Translations under genes and position numbers: made by a program | The notes under the pieces: generated by a model | What the model saw: the letters and a program-made list of their open reading frames with translations, nothing else | Database searches by the model: none | Told to the model about the DNA's origin: nothing | Assembly (NCBI GenBank): GCA_002189035.1 | Contig: NEEC01000014.1 | Location: 2,482,501 to 2,546,500, forward strand | Length of the DNA: 64,000 bases | Source of the DNA: Utricularia gibba | Taxonomy: Eukaryota > Streptophyta > Magnoliopsida > Lamiales > Lentibulariaceae | Direction of reading: 5' to 3' | Shown here: positions 36,321 through 48,230 of the stretch, piece by piece | Position numbering within the stretch: position 1 is the first letter of the stretch | Layout of the letters: every line of letters begins with the position of its first letter

Positions 36321-36734
36321 TGATGTGATGGTTGGAGAAATGAAGAAGATTATAGAAGTATCTGAGGAAACCCAAGCTCAACAATCATCTAGAATGAACA
36401 AAAAATCCCTAAGAACCGATTTGAGGTTTATTGTCATGCCCGCCAACACTCATGTGAGGTCCTCCTCTACGAAGAGTTCAATACAAGACATCGTCCCACG
36501 TAGCCCAAGCCCAATCAACTTATTAAGCCAATTCAAGGAGTTACCATCATTGAAATCTACAAGATAAAGACAAGCTAACATACACTTCTAAACTATCAAT
36601 GGCTATCTTATGCATTTATAAATACCCATTGTTGTACAAACCAAATAACAACAATTCAATCACTTTAAATATTTTTCGCAACATATTACAAAGTTTCAAA
36701 GGTTTTTCCACCTCTTTCCATATTGTTCTTTACA
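36321..36734 (+). repeat. 3' LTR of the copia element
   Basis: Direct copy of the 31503-31925 LTR with substitutions and indels; TATAAATA at 36617-36624. Its right end is 45 bp from the BAT1 stop codon. Confidence 0.88.
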
Positions 36735-36779
36735 CTTCAACCATTGTTTGTGTTTTTTGGCAGGATTATACCACATTGT

Positions 36780-38865
36780 TCATGCATCTATGTTTCTAAC
36801 AGGGCCCTTGAACCACTTTCTTGCATCGAGGGTCCACCAGAGCATCACCAGGCTGAGTGTGACTCCAAGTGCAAGCGGGGCGTAGTTGAAGGTAGCCCAG
36901 CTTATGGGGTAAGTGGTAGGAAGTATGAAGGCCACGGAGTTGTAGCAAATCCATAGAAATGCCACCACACAGACTGCTCTTCCTGCTGTCTTGCCCAAGT
37001 AGAAGGGCCCTGGATTGAACTTCTCCTCCGGCATGACCATGCGGCAGAATATGGGAATCGCGTAGCCGCCAACCCATCCCACGGTGCTTACGGACACGAT
37101 GGCTGTGAACACCACGTTGATTTTCAGGATGGGTAACCCGAGTATGATGCAGACGACGGCGGACAGCCAGACGGCGTTTGCAGGGACCTTCCTTGTGGGA
37201 TGAAGCCTTCTCCACACAGATGAGAACGGGAATCCGTTGTCTCTTGACAGCGCATAAATCTGCGTGCATCAGAGAAAAACTAACATGGTGGGTGCGAAAA
37301 TCTAAAGACACGAAAAAATGAGCCCCCCGGTATCAGAAAGACCATCATTTCCACGATGTGCTCATTACTTGTCATTTAATGGCGTGTACCATTCGTGCTG
37401 CGCTCGTGAGCGTCGAGAGTCCGCTGAAAAATGATGACCCCCATATCAGGAAGAGGAAGACTATCGCACCCGCAGAGCTTTGGTATCTCCCATAGAACGC
37501 ATCATACAGAATTTGAGCCGGCACATACACACCAGCTGTTTCGTTGTTCGGATCATACAGATAATTGAAATCCTGGCATCAGACAAAATGTTTGTCATGT
37601 TGTATAATACCCATTTGTCGACATACGTATGATTGCTATTTCAAGGGAGACCTGAATGCTGAAGGTTAGAGCCAGAATGTATGTCCATCCAAACACACTG
37701 ACGATTCCTATAGTGGAAAGAATAGCTATGGGGCCGTTTCTGTCAGCCCTCTTCGTCTCCTCAGTGAGATGAGCAGCGGCATCATAACCGTAGAACGCAA
37801 ATTGGCTCATGAGAAGTGAAAGGATTACCGCATAAGGTCTGCTTGCCACTCCAGTTGAGTCTGATGCCACTTCAAATGCTGTGAAAACATATGATGCCGA
37901 CTGCCGTTTCAAGCTCACGATGGGAAGTAAGATCACAAGCACTGCACCCCCGATAATCTGTACTGTTTTTCACCACTTAACTTGGCGGCTGCATTCGAGA
38001 AAAATGTATGTATATATATGTTGAAGCTCACCTGCAACCATATGGATATGACGTCCAGGAAGGCGATGACTTGCAGGGCAAAGGTATTGAGACCTGCCAT
38101 GACGATCAGTACGGATGCGTACATACAATAGAAGAGCCACTTCGGAACGAAATACCCCCCGTTTTTGTTCGTCCCAGTAGCTAGCAAAATAATCACTTGC
38201 AGTATTTGTGTTCCTGCATATGCCTGATGTTCGGAAACAGTTAACTAATCGGCTAGGGATTTCTTGTCTGAATACATGGGAACTAACTACACTGAAGGGA
38301 CATTCTGTGTACAAACCTGTGTTCCTGCTCCGGTGACCAACCCTATTGTTTCCAGCCAAGCACAGCACCATGATGCAAAAGGACCCCATTTCGGCCCTGC
38401 TAAATGAGCAGCCCAAAAGTACAGAGATCCTGCTGTCTGCATTCAAGTATAGCCATTCAATTGCACGCACCCCATTTCTCCAGCAGAAAAGAAGAGAAAG
38501 AACTAGTAAAGCATCCACGAACCGGAAAGGATGAGCAGATCTCAGAGAGGGCGATGCCCACAAACCATGTGAAAAATGCGACCACGACCCATCCCCAGAC
38601 AAGAGCCGCTGGTCCAGCATACAGCAAGCTCGGACCATACAGGGATGTGCTCGGAGCCAACAAGGCCATTGTCGAAAATGCGATCGTCATCGTCTTAAAC
38701 ATCGTCTGCGATCGAAAACACATATCACTTCACCCACAATCCTCCCCAGTACAACACATGCAGGGAAAAGAAAACACAGAAAGCAACCATCTCCCTTCTC
38801 AGCTCTTGCTTGTACCCGAGCTCCTTCAAGCGCTTCTCTGCAGAATCCGCTTCCTCCATAGCCAT
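36780..38865 (-). CDS. BAT1: Bidirectional amino-acid transporter 1 (BAT1/GABP-type APC permease)
   Basis: APC-superfamily permease for import and export of amino acids (Arabidopsis BAT1, also described as a mitochondrial GABA permease). Seven exons (minus): 38788-38865, 38523-38705, 38317-38436, 38032-38223, 37652-37957, 37390-37572, 36780-37259; all phases agree; 513 residues, close to the Arabidopsis length. Visible features: KRLKELGYKQELRRE, TIAFSTMALLAPSTSLYGPS, FTWFVGIALSEICSSFPTAG, SLYFWAAHLAGPKWGPFASW, LETIGLVTGAGTQ, FAFYGYDAAAHLTEETKRAD, YALSRDNGFPFSSVWRRLHP and about twelve hydrophobic segments. It ends KWFKGPVRNIDA, 45 bp before the copia LTR, so its 3' UTR must run into or end before the element. 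The frame shows no breaks up to this point. Confidence 0.92.
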
Positions 38866-41579
38866 GTACAGCTGCCGGATATGAGTGAGAAAGTTGAAGC
38901 TACTTAACTCAGAACCTCATGGGATCATTATTTATTCTAACAGCTCAACAGGTTAAGCTTCAATCGCGGGGAGAAACACAACTCGGTGCTACTATTCCCT
39001 CGTTGACAAAAAAAAAAAAAAAAAACTTCCATTTTTTTTTCTTTCCCCTGATGCAATGACAAGTGACTAAAGAGATTCAAAATTAATTTAGCTATGGAAC
39101 TCCTAGCATTAAAACTATTGCTAAAAAAATCCTTCCTCTTTAGGCTCCCATTCGCTATAAAGAGCAGGGTGAGGTTTCCTATCCAGTTGACTTGTTTTTT
39201 TTATCAGCCATATTCATCTGACTTGTTAATAAACTAAAAAGAATCAACACGATTCCAAATATCATATTCAAACTCTATCATCATCATCATTATTATTACT
39301 ATTGCATGTCAACTCCCACTATTCGGAAGGATCCCAATTTGTTGAGCTTTTCTTGGTGGAAAAAAATAATACAAAACTGGACATGTACATGCTTCAAAAA
39401 GTAAAAATTCCAAACGAGGGTCTTGGAGATTGCAGGCGCCCCAAGATTACAAGTGATAGGGTTTATGTTTGATAATAAAACACTCGACAATGAAATAGAA
39501 TGTAATATTTTGATGACTTAGTTTCCCTGTGGTGTTCCTCTTTACGTCTTCTTTTATTCCTTTCACATTGGGGTGCCTGCCTGCCTTCAAAAGCTTTAAG
39601 AACAAATTCAGCACCCACCATAAGACGGATGGATTCGCGCGAATACGTACCTTCTCCAAAGGACGGACAGGACAGGACAGGACAGGACAGGCCGCCTTAG
39701 GGCGACATTAATTGCCACAATAATGCTACTGTAAAAAATGATGAAAATAAAAAATAAGGTTATGCAATTCATACATTCTCATTTTCAAAATGAAAAATTA
39801 ATAATTTTATAAACAAATCTTTATGATAAAAAACATATAAATGTCAGATGATGAATTATTTTTTCATTCTTATTTTTTTCAATAATACCCTCTTTTTTCT
39901 TGTCTATTTAAATTCCATCTCCATTATTCCAGTGTTTGGAGGATTTAAAGTTCAAATTTATTGTGTTAATTATGATTTATTTATTACTATAAATTAATTT
40001 TTTTTATTTTATAATGTTTCTTTTAAGCTACAAAACATTAAATCGCTTTATCTTTGGAGAGTATTATGTAAAATTTTTGAACATTGTTTTACTTTTAGAA
40101 AAGTAAAAAATAGAAGTAGAAATTTTTTGAAAAAGTAGAAACATAAATGATGTATTCTGAAAAAATTACAGAATCATAAATATTTTCAAGAATATGATGA
40201 TAAAAATAGAAATTAGAAGTAAAAGTAGATGTTTTTTTTTTATTTTTCCTTCTGCCGAATTTTTAGTTTGTGTATTGGAAAAATTTTTAGTGCTGTTATA
40301 TTATCAAAAATAATTTTGTACAAAATACTTCCCATTTCTATTTATGTTTTTTTAAAAAAAATTAATTTTTGATTATATTTAAAAATAAGTCAAAAGTAGA
40401 AAAAAAAAACTTCTACTTCTACTTTTCATTTATATTTTTGGTATCAAATTCCTGAAAATAGAAGTAATAACAACTTTCAAAAAAATTTTGAGAACACACA
40501 TTTAATTTAGTTCTCATTTTTTAACCTTCATTTTGAAAACTGGGCTGGCTGGCTGGCTGTCTTCCACAAATGAGCGTTGTGTTGGGACAGCAGCAAATTG
40601 GCGTATGTCTAATTTTGGGCCAATCCGACGATAATGGGCCCATTTCGGTTACTAATCGTCTCGTGGCAGATTCTCACCTATTTGTTTTTAAATATTGATC
40701 TATTAAAGCACCTGCTAAATAATCCAACCAATCAGGTGATTTCTTTTCTCTGTCTCCTGCGATATTATTGGAAAGGAGAAATAGGGGAAGTGGGAGTGAG
40801 TTGAATGTGTGTTACTGGAGGTGAGTGAGGGTGACATCATAAACAATGTTGTTGTTATGTTACATAATAAACAGTACACGATAAGATCAAAGGGGGCTGG
40901 ACGGACAGTCAGCAATGACAAGGAGCTCATCCTTATCCCCCCACCCCCTGCTGACATAATCATATATCTCTCTCTTTCCAACATTATTTATTATGGCATC
41001 CAATATTATTTTATTTTTTTTATTTTGTAACTCAATAAATGACTTGGGATTATAATTATTTCTTATAAAAAATTATACACACATGTAAGTATATATAATT
41101 CAATTTAATTACCGAAGCAAGCACACGATGAAGTATTCATTATTTTCCAACGTTAAAAATAAAGCATAACATGAGAAAAAATAATAGGAATCCAAGTGGC
41201 ATCCTTCCAATGATATGTATCCACGTGGCACACGACGCCCTGAGATTCTTGTCCCCTGCGTCATTTTTAAAAAATTGCAAGCATTTTAAGATTCTTTGCA
41301 TTTTTCGTGTAAAGTGACTTCTCCACGGTCACACCCTGCTTCAAATCATGAGCATTATCAAAAGAAAAATTTAAAATGCGTAATATATATGTATATCATT
41401 AATATACATATATATAATGATGATAATTCTGCAAGTGCACAGAAATCGTCGAAGTAAGAAAATAAGATCGTATCCACATAGAATTGTTATTGGAATTTTC
41501 TTTTCAAACAAAGACTGAAAAAAGGACGAAAATAAAAGAAAGATTTGGTTTTAAAAACAATAAGAAAATTGGCTTTGGA
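38866..41579. other. AT-rich intergenic region
   Basis: BAT1 promoter, then AT-rich DNA with A- and T-runs (about 39008-39042), a GGACA pentanucleotide repeat and a GCTGGCTGGCTGGCTG run at about 40544-40560. No gene seen. Confidence 0.45.
39664..39691. repeat. (GGACA)n pentanucleotide repeat
   Basis: Five tandem GGACA units. There is no surrounding gene. Confidence 0.85.
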
Positions 41580-41599
41580 TCCAGTACTCAGCTTACTTG

Positions 41600-42560
41600 A
41601 AACTCGCACTTGCATGTGTGCAAACCTTGAACACTGATATGTTTGCGCAATCTTTGGGGATGGTATTCTAAAGTAGTGCTACTTGGTGACCGTTATAGCA
41701 CCATCCCTTGTTTTGTGGGATTATGGAATCAACCACGCCACCAGAGCCTTTTCACCTCTTTTGATAACCCATGTTTTCCCCACACCCAAATCTAACTCCT
41801 ACACCTCTCGCAGACAGATTAGACAGAATGTGTCTTACCAACGATGTACGATTGAGCCCTTCTCCTTAGGTGCTTGAGGCCAACCTTTGATTCTCTCACA
41901 CTCCCTTCGGGTTATGTGATACTAAAGAGCACGTTGATAAAGAAAACGTTATGAAAAACAGAATCAAACCTCAATTTAAATGTCGAAAAACATAGTAAAA
42001 CAGTCACATGTGTAGGACTTGCGCAAGCAAGGTTTCACCGCAGATCCTCAACCGCAAGCGCCTACACGTGCAGACTCGACTCTAACATGAAAATAGACAC
42101 GAAAATAGGAAAAATACAAAGGAAAAGTAGTCAAAGACGTTTTTAATGGTTGAGAGGGTGGGGTATTTATAGGAGAGACAATCTAAGTCTTCGTATTGAG
42201 TTTATTTGATGGGCTTGGATAAGATCTTCTATCCAAATCTTTTATTCAAATTTTCGAAGATCATCTTCATATCTCTATCTTATCCACAAATCTTGGACCA
42301 AATCTTCATCGGTTGACCGAGTATTGGGTTGAGATTCGTGGTCCATCAAATCCATAATTTGATGGGTCTTGATTTCTTCTCAAATTAATTCAAAAGTACC
42401 CTAAAAATTCACAAAATACATTTTATCTCCAAAAAGATCAAAGTAGTGTGAAAGATGTAAAATCAATTGAGAATAATGAAAAAGTGGGATTTAAGATAAG
42501 TAAAAACAACAGTCAAGAGTAGTGGAAGAACATGTTTTTAAATGACACAAAATCATTTAT
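41600..42560 (-). repeat. Diverged LTR-like dispersed repeat, copy B
   Basis: Read on the minus strand this aligns with copy A (21798-22760) over about 1 kb. It has a better TATA box (TATAAATA on the minus strand, 42164-42171) upstream of the most conserved part. No retrotransposon genes flank it, so it may be a solo LTR. Conserved words include GCGGTGAAACC, GCTTGCGCAAGTC and ATTCCATAATCCCACAAAAC. Confidence 0.7.
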
Positions 42561-43698
42561 CATATAACATAATATATCATTGTATTATTAAATTTTATAA
42601 TATAATTTTATATTTAAAATAAAAAAGTATTTTTATAGTCTTAAGATATATTCTATTTTACCTAATTTCAACCCCTTACGGAACATGCATCCCTTCCAAA
42701 AGCCTTTCGAGACACTGATACAATGAATTAATTAGAAATTTGACTATGTGTGAGTGAAAAAAATTATCATTCTATGAATATTTTTTTTTATCTAAATGTG
42801 CGTGAGATAATGTAGCAATTACTACTTTTCTAACACAATACACAGTTGGAATTAATTTTTAGTTATTGTGATAAAATTGAGATGGGGTGAGTATTTGTGA
42901 ATTATCTTGCAATTATTTTCCTAAATTGGAACTGCAAGTCATATCATTGGGCGATGCGGGAAATGGAGACAGCAAATTTGAATTGCACAACTTGGGAGAC
43001 TTTCAATTATTGAAGCTTCATATTTTCACTTTCTTTTTTTCTTTAAATAAAAAAAAGATTGCAGTCGACTACGTGTTTTTGCATCGGATGACTCAGCGCG
43101 CATTAATTGGTCCCCTCTCTCCCCTTGTCGCTCTTTTCCTAAAGAATCTTTTGTAAAGAAACAACACAAACAATAGCACACGTGGGAAGATGAACATGCA
43201 ACCGAAGCCTTTTTTTTTTTTTTCTCAAATAATCAAAGGTCAACACACGCTATTACATCCCTGATATTCATTTATTACAAGATATCAATTGTGGTAGAGG
43301 CTAGAGACTCCCTCTTCACTACAAAAATGTTGTGTCATGATTTTAATGGCCAACGGGAAATATTGTCGTCGGGTTTTGATTCCACTTTAACAGTTAGCAT
43401 GTTTTACTGGTCAAAAGGGATGCATATGTGTATATGTATGCGAGAAAAAAAGATTGTGTGAAATGGGACAACGTCAGCATGTGTGTTTGTGGTCCTGCTT
43501 CTCAAAAACAATGTTTTCGTGGTCCTGTAAAGAACAAGTGGAAAATTGAATCACTCTGTTTTGTCAGCGCCCGCTGAATCTGGCTATAAATACGGGCCTC
43601 TGCCGATGGGGATTTCTTCGTTCAGCTGGGGTGGTGAAGGAGGAACAAGGGAAGAAAAGAAGAAGCTTTTGGAGTGGATGTTTTGTGGTGGAAGTAGA
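42561..43698. other. AT-rich spacer and promoter of the NAC gene
   Basis: AT-rich sequence with a T-run at about 43210-43222. The last 150 bp hold the NAC promoter. No other gene seen. Confidence 0.4.
43585..43592 (+). promoter_or_regulatory. TATA box of the NAC gene
   Basis: TATAAATA lies 106 bp upstream of the chosen ATG (43699), in a suitable place for a leader of about 75-80 nt. Confidence 0.65.
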
Positions 43699-44750
43699 AT
43701 GAAGGCGGGAGCACAGAAGCTGAGTTTTCCGGCGGGGTTCCGGTTTCATCCCACGGATGACGAGCTGGTGGAGAGTTATCTCTGCCGGAAGTGCGCTGGG
43801 CTTCAAGTTGAGGCTCCTATAATCGCGGAGATTGATATCTATAGATTTGATCCCTGGGAGCTTCCTGGTAATTTCTTTCGATTTCATATTGGATGAAACG
43901 TGGAGCTTCGTTTTGCTGACAAACTGGGGCGTTTATTTATGTTACAGATCTTGCACTGTATGGTGAAAGGGAGTGGTATTTCTTCTCTCCGAGGGACCGG
44001 AAGTATCCCAACGGTTCACGGCCCAACAGGGCGGCCGGAACCGGTTACTGGAAAGCCACCGGAGCCGATAAGCCGATCGGGAAGCAGAAGATCATGGGGA
44101 TAAAAAAGGCTCTCGTGTTCTACGCAGGGAAAGCTCCCAAGGGCGTCAAAACCAATTGGATCATGCACGAATACCGCTTAGCTAACGTGGATAGGTCTGC
44201 TGGAAAGAGAACCACTTTGAGGGTACTTGTTCTGTTTTTGTTTCCAGCAACAGAAAGTGTTGTATTGCTGGTGGGTTCATATCTGACTCTCTCAAGATTG
44301 CAGCTTGATGAATGGGTTTTATGCCGAATATACAACAAGAAAGGAGGTGCTTCCGCAACATTCCACAGCGCTCCTCAGAAGGCAGATCACTTCCCTGAGG
44401 ATGAAGAACAGAAGCCCAAAATCGACTCCTCGGAGTACAGCAGTGTCGTAAATCCAGCACCCCTGTTTCGGCCTCGTGAAGCGTTAGTACCTCACTCAAA
44501 TTTCCCGTTCAATTCATCCGAACTGCTGCTGAAATTCCCCACGCACTCGAGTAGCTCAGAGCATGTTCAGTCGACAGAGTTCAAGGAGGTTCAGAGTGAT
44601 CCCAAGTGGACTGACTTCGAGACTTCATTAGACATGCAATCCAGTTATGTGGCTGGATTTCCTGAAGATATTTTCGGGTCGCAGATGCCATACGACCAAC
44701 TCCCTCTCTTCCAGGACATGTTTGCATACATGCAGAAGAAGCCCTTCTAA
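43699..44750 (+). CDS. NAC domain transcription factor (ATAF/NAP-like)
   Basis: Plant stress or senescence regulator that binds DNA as a dimer. Exons 43699-43867, 43948-44222 and 44304-44750 join in phase to 296 residues, similar to ATAF1. Subdomain A is [21 protein letters not shown] is [17 protein letters not shown] is [20 protein letters not shown] then [18 protein letters not shown] is [20 protein letters not shown] then MHEYRLA, and E is [12 protein letters not shown]. The C-terminus is Ser/Pro/acidic and ends [11 protein letters not shown], the presumed activation region. No transmembrane helix. An in-frame ATG at 43678 would add seven residues; 43699 is preferred because it starts right before the NAC domain. 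The exact subgroup is inferred from the A-D motifs. Confidence 0.93.
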
Positions 44751-45079
44751 CCAAACAGTGGAGGGGTGGAGCTGATCCTTGGCTCATCACCAGAAAAACT
44801 CAGACAGGAACCTATTAAAACATTGGCATCGGTTTTAGTAGTAGCATAGACCATTTTTGTACCGGTAGCGAACTTTCCAATATTGTCCGAGCAATTTGTT
44901 CTTTTCTCACGGAGAACAAGATAATAAAAGCTACACTTATGATTTATTTAGTGCAACAGCTGCAGCAACTGCCTTCTACTGTCAACAGAATCAGGAACTA
45001 CATACACTGAAACTGTGCAAGTTCACTAGACTGTTTGTCTGCACTATGCTGTTAGATCTACAAATAAAGATCATGGTGA
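44751..45079. other. Convergent 3' flanks of the NAC and aspartic protease genes
   Basis: Short region of 3' UTR sequence. AATAAA occurs at 45063-45068 on the plus strand. No gene seen. Confidence 0.4.
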
Positions 45080-46928
45080 TCAAATAGATGCAATGCTATA
45101 TTTCGAACGTTGGTGACAATCCGCAGGCATCCAGCCGATCATATGCTTCTCATTGTCGTAGATTATGAGCTTATCCTGCATCGATATATCTGCATAGAAG
45201 GGTAGCTCGAGTGACGGATATGCTCTGCAAAGTATTCTCAAACAATGACTTTGAATGCACAGACCTCCGATCATGTTGAAGTTCTCCAGTCCCACATCGG
45301 TTCCATTGAGAATCCCCAAACAAGCATTTCCCTTGGACTGCAAGCGCACAAAATTCAGGCTAAGCAGAGAAATGGGAATAAAGTATACTGGGAGAAAAAG
45401 AGGAGACTCACTGAGACTATGAGATATCCTTCTGGCGGAACTTCGAACTGAGCTCTTGTTCTCCATCCACTGGAGAAGCTGAATGCCATGGACTTGAAGT
45501 ATTTTCTGACTTCTCTTACTGTCTTAAAAGGTTTCTTTCCTTTCCAGCACAGGGGGAGAGTTTGATCATCTGATGCTTCTTTCAGCTTCCCTCTCAAGTC
45601 CTTGTTTATCTAAAATTTCAAGAAAACGATGATGGCATCTGGGGTAAGATAAGAAGGATGAGATGTAAATGTAGACGGATTGTCAGCCCCACCAAAGAAA
45701 CAACAGTTTGGTAAATCTGGGAGCTGAAGTATGTGTAAGAGCTCCCACTGTCGAGGATCACATTGAGGTTCTTGAACCCTGTGCTTCTTCCACCAAAACG
45801 AAGTTCGGCCAACCCAGCTAAGTAGTGCTTGCTGCATTTTTTGAGATAAAAGGCTTCATTCATGTTTGTCAATGTACGAAAAAGAGAATGCAAAAGTACT
45901 ACTAAACCTGGACTCATGAGACATAGGCGTCCATGTTACTCTTGAAGAATCATAGACATCTTCTCCAAAGAAGAGGAAGCCTCCATTTCCTAAGCCACTA
46001 AAACAATGACCAACAATATTCTTCACAACTCCTTGATCTCGAAGCTGCGATATGATACTCGATTTCCCTTTCCCGATTCCGAGAACACCATCAAGTGGAT
46101 GATCAGATGAGCCCGCTAACTGGTCGTAGCCACACCTGAGAAAAAAAGGCATAAAAAAGCATGCGTTTTTTGGGTGCTTTGTTCTAAAAAATCTACCAAC
46201 AAAGATCCAAACTCTAACCCAATTGTCAAACGAGGGCTCAACCGGACACCAGTCGTTGCGTTAAGAGCAAAGAAGTCATTAACTAGAACTCCAAGGGATG
46301 AGCCTCCATCTGCATACTCAACTTCATAGTCACATTGCTCTGGGTTGTCGCATGTGTAGTCACCTGAATGCAGGGAAGCACAGAGTGGATCCTTGCATAC
46401 AACAAGATCATTGCTTGGCCTGTACAGTGGGTGAAACCCCTGTTGCAAAACAAGAAAACCAGTCAAAACTCATAGCTCTTAGAGCGTACGATCACTCTAG
46501 CATTTCATGTGTTATGATCATATTGAATGTGAGTACCGTTGTGCAACGAACGCAAGGCGCATCACATTGAAGCCAGGTGAGATCACTTCCCGTGTCCGGA
46601 TCAAGAAAATGTGGCTTCGGAGGATATCCGAGGTAAACTTGAACAAAGTAAAACCTGCAACAGTAATTCATGGAAACTTGAACTATGAATTCTGATTAGC
46701 AGATTATCAAAAAGATAATAATAATGCATACCCATCAGGATAAACATTCCCATAAACAGGAAATATGATGGAAGAACCAAGTTTGCTGATTGCAGGAGGA
46801 GAAGAAGAAGAAGAGGAGGAGGTGCCCATTTTTCTCCATTTTTGATGGTGATTATCAGAAGCAGCACCACATGAAGCAGCTAACACAATACAAACGACAG
46901 CAAAAACCAACTTTTTGTCTCCTCTCAT
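45080..46928 (-). CDS. Aspartic protease, A1 family (Asp1/nucellin-like)
   Basis: Pepsin-like protease of the plant atypical/nucellin-like class, probably secreted. Eight exons (minus): 46732-46928, 46537-46654, 46219-46439, 45908-46135, 45693-45831, 45412-45609, 45265-45337, 45080-45189; all phases agree; 427 residues. A signal peptide (LVFAVVCIVLAASCGAA) is followed by a Ser-rich spacer. The first active-site motif is DPDTGSDLTWLQCDAPC and the second is VILDSGSSYTYF, so both catalytic aspartates are present. Other family blocks are YVEYADGGSSLGVLV-type sequence, CGYDQ, DGVLGIGKGKSSIISQL and a C-terminal DISMQDKLIIYDNEKHMIGW. No GPI or membrane tail is seen. The start codon is the first ATG ahead of the signal peptide. 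Confidence 0.91.
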
Positions 46929-48230
46929 TCTTCAGAAAAATACTACAACGTGGTGAGCTTTACTTCCAAGTCATTGCCTTTACTTTATGGGTCCTTTTAC
47001 TTGGGAATCAAGGTTTATAACTAATATAATCTACCTCCCTCATTCTTTCACTAATATTCTTCGCTTTTCGTGATAACTACAACAAACAGAAGTTTCACAA
47101 GGAAAGCTTCTTCGATTCCTTGCTTTCCCAGATCTTACGGGATACCTTCTCATTTTACACACGGATAATCCAAAGCTCTTCCTCATGGGACTTCGAAATA
47201 ATCCGAAGTAGTGGGTTTTTGAACACCATCTTCTCCTGTCCTTTTTTTCGCAATGGGAAGAACCATCTTCTCCTGTCTTAATAGCTGAAGTAGAAGGACT
47301 GGAAACCGAGGAAGAAGGAGAGACAGAGAACTGAAAACAAGTTAGAACGAGAAATTAAGTGAGCAAATTGGGTAACCCTCTTGCCACTGTCAAGATTGAT
47401 TGGAACATATGTAGCATCAGCTAACTCTTGAGCTTTAGCGGCACACAGTGTAACTGAAAGCATATGTTATTTCATAGAAAGCAGCAGGAAAATGCAAAGA
47501 AAATAATATGGCAGAAATAACAGCAAGGCAGCGGCAGATAGAGAGCAGCTTGTTTGAGGCCTTAGCTTACGAGTTCGCTCATGGCATGGCAAGCGCAGAC
47601 GGTAGTAAACATGTAAATCCACGTGATGAGGTGCCTTACAAATTGCCTTCAAGAGCAACCTTTGCATCATTGGATTGTTATGACTTTTGTCTACCAGTTC
47701 ACTGCAACCCGTGGGAGATAATAAAGGATGTAAACCCACAGAATGGTTTCACTCTCTACATATATAGAAAATGGAAGCAGCAAACCTTAAGAAGATGAAG
47801 CAACCATCGACTCCTTGCTTTGAGACTGAAGAAAGCAGCAGCATACAGGGGAATGATTCTCAATCTCAGGCTTCAATCCCCACACAGAAGCTCCTGCTGA
47901 AATCATCCACACAGAAGCTCCTGCTCAAGCAAATTCGACCAGAGCCATGATCGTTGTCAAGAACGCTATATATGCAATGCTTTACAAAACCCTGAATCCT
48001 GATGAAAAATATCAAGTGAAATATGTGCAGCATGGTGATTTAACCTCCCCGTAATCCCAGTAATTTCAGGAGTAACCATCAACTACTAAGTAGGTTCGAT
48101 GTAACCATGGTATGGTATAGAACAAGAATGCCTCTGTTTTAAGTAGACACGTTGCGAATAGAAAGGAATCAATTTGAAAATTTACAGCCAGAAACGAAGA
48201 ACAAACCACAATCGTAAAAAACGGGGCGAA
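46929..48230. other. Intergenic region with one doubtful ORF
   Basis: Protease promoter followed by mixed sequence. On the minus strand 47278-47463 an ATG-started frame reads MLSVTLCAAKAQELADATYV and turns hydrophobic; it could be a first exon of an unknown gene, but no partner exon is evident. Nothing else is supported. Confidence 0.35.

Larger units (their letters stand above)
31503..36734 (+). mobile_element. Degenerate Ty1-copia LTR retrotransposon
   Basis: A 5.2 kb element bounded by two direct LTRs of about 420 bp, both starting TGATGTGATG and ending TTACA or TTTACA. Between them, in order, are decayed gag, a CCHC-like knuckle, protease, GAG-pre-integrase, integrase core, reverse transcriptase and RNase H; the order integrase before reverse transcriptase is that of Ty1-copia. 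The coding region is broken by many stop codons and frame changes, and the LTRs differ by roughly 15-20 % by eye, so this is an old, immobile copy. A possible primer-binding site starts TGGTGAACCCGAT at 31926. I see no matching 5-bp target duplication (ATGGG on the left, CTTCA on the right). It sits between the CNGC2 promoter and the 3' end of BAT1. Confidence 0.92.

Noticed and set aside
47278-47463. Minus-strand ORF MLSVTLCAAKAQELAD...
   Set aside because: It begins with ATG and looks protein-like for about 35 residues, then becomes a Phe-rich intron-like stretch. No following exon could be found, so it is only mentioned in the spacer entry.
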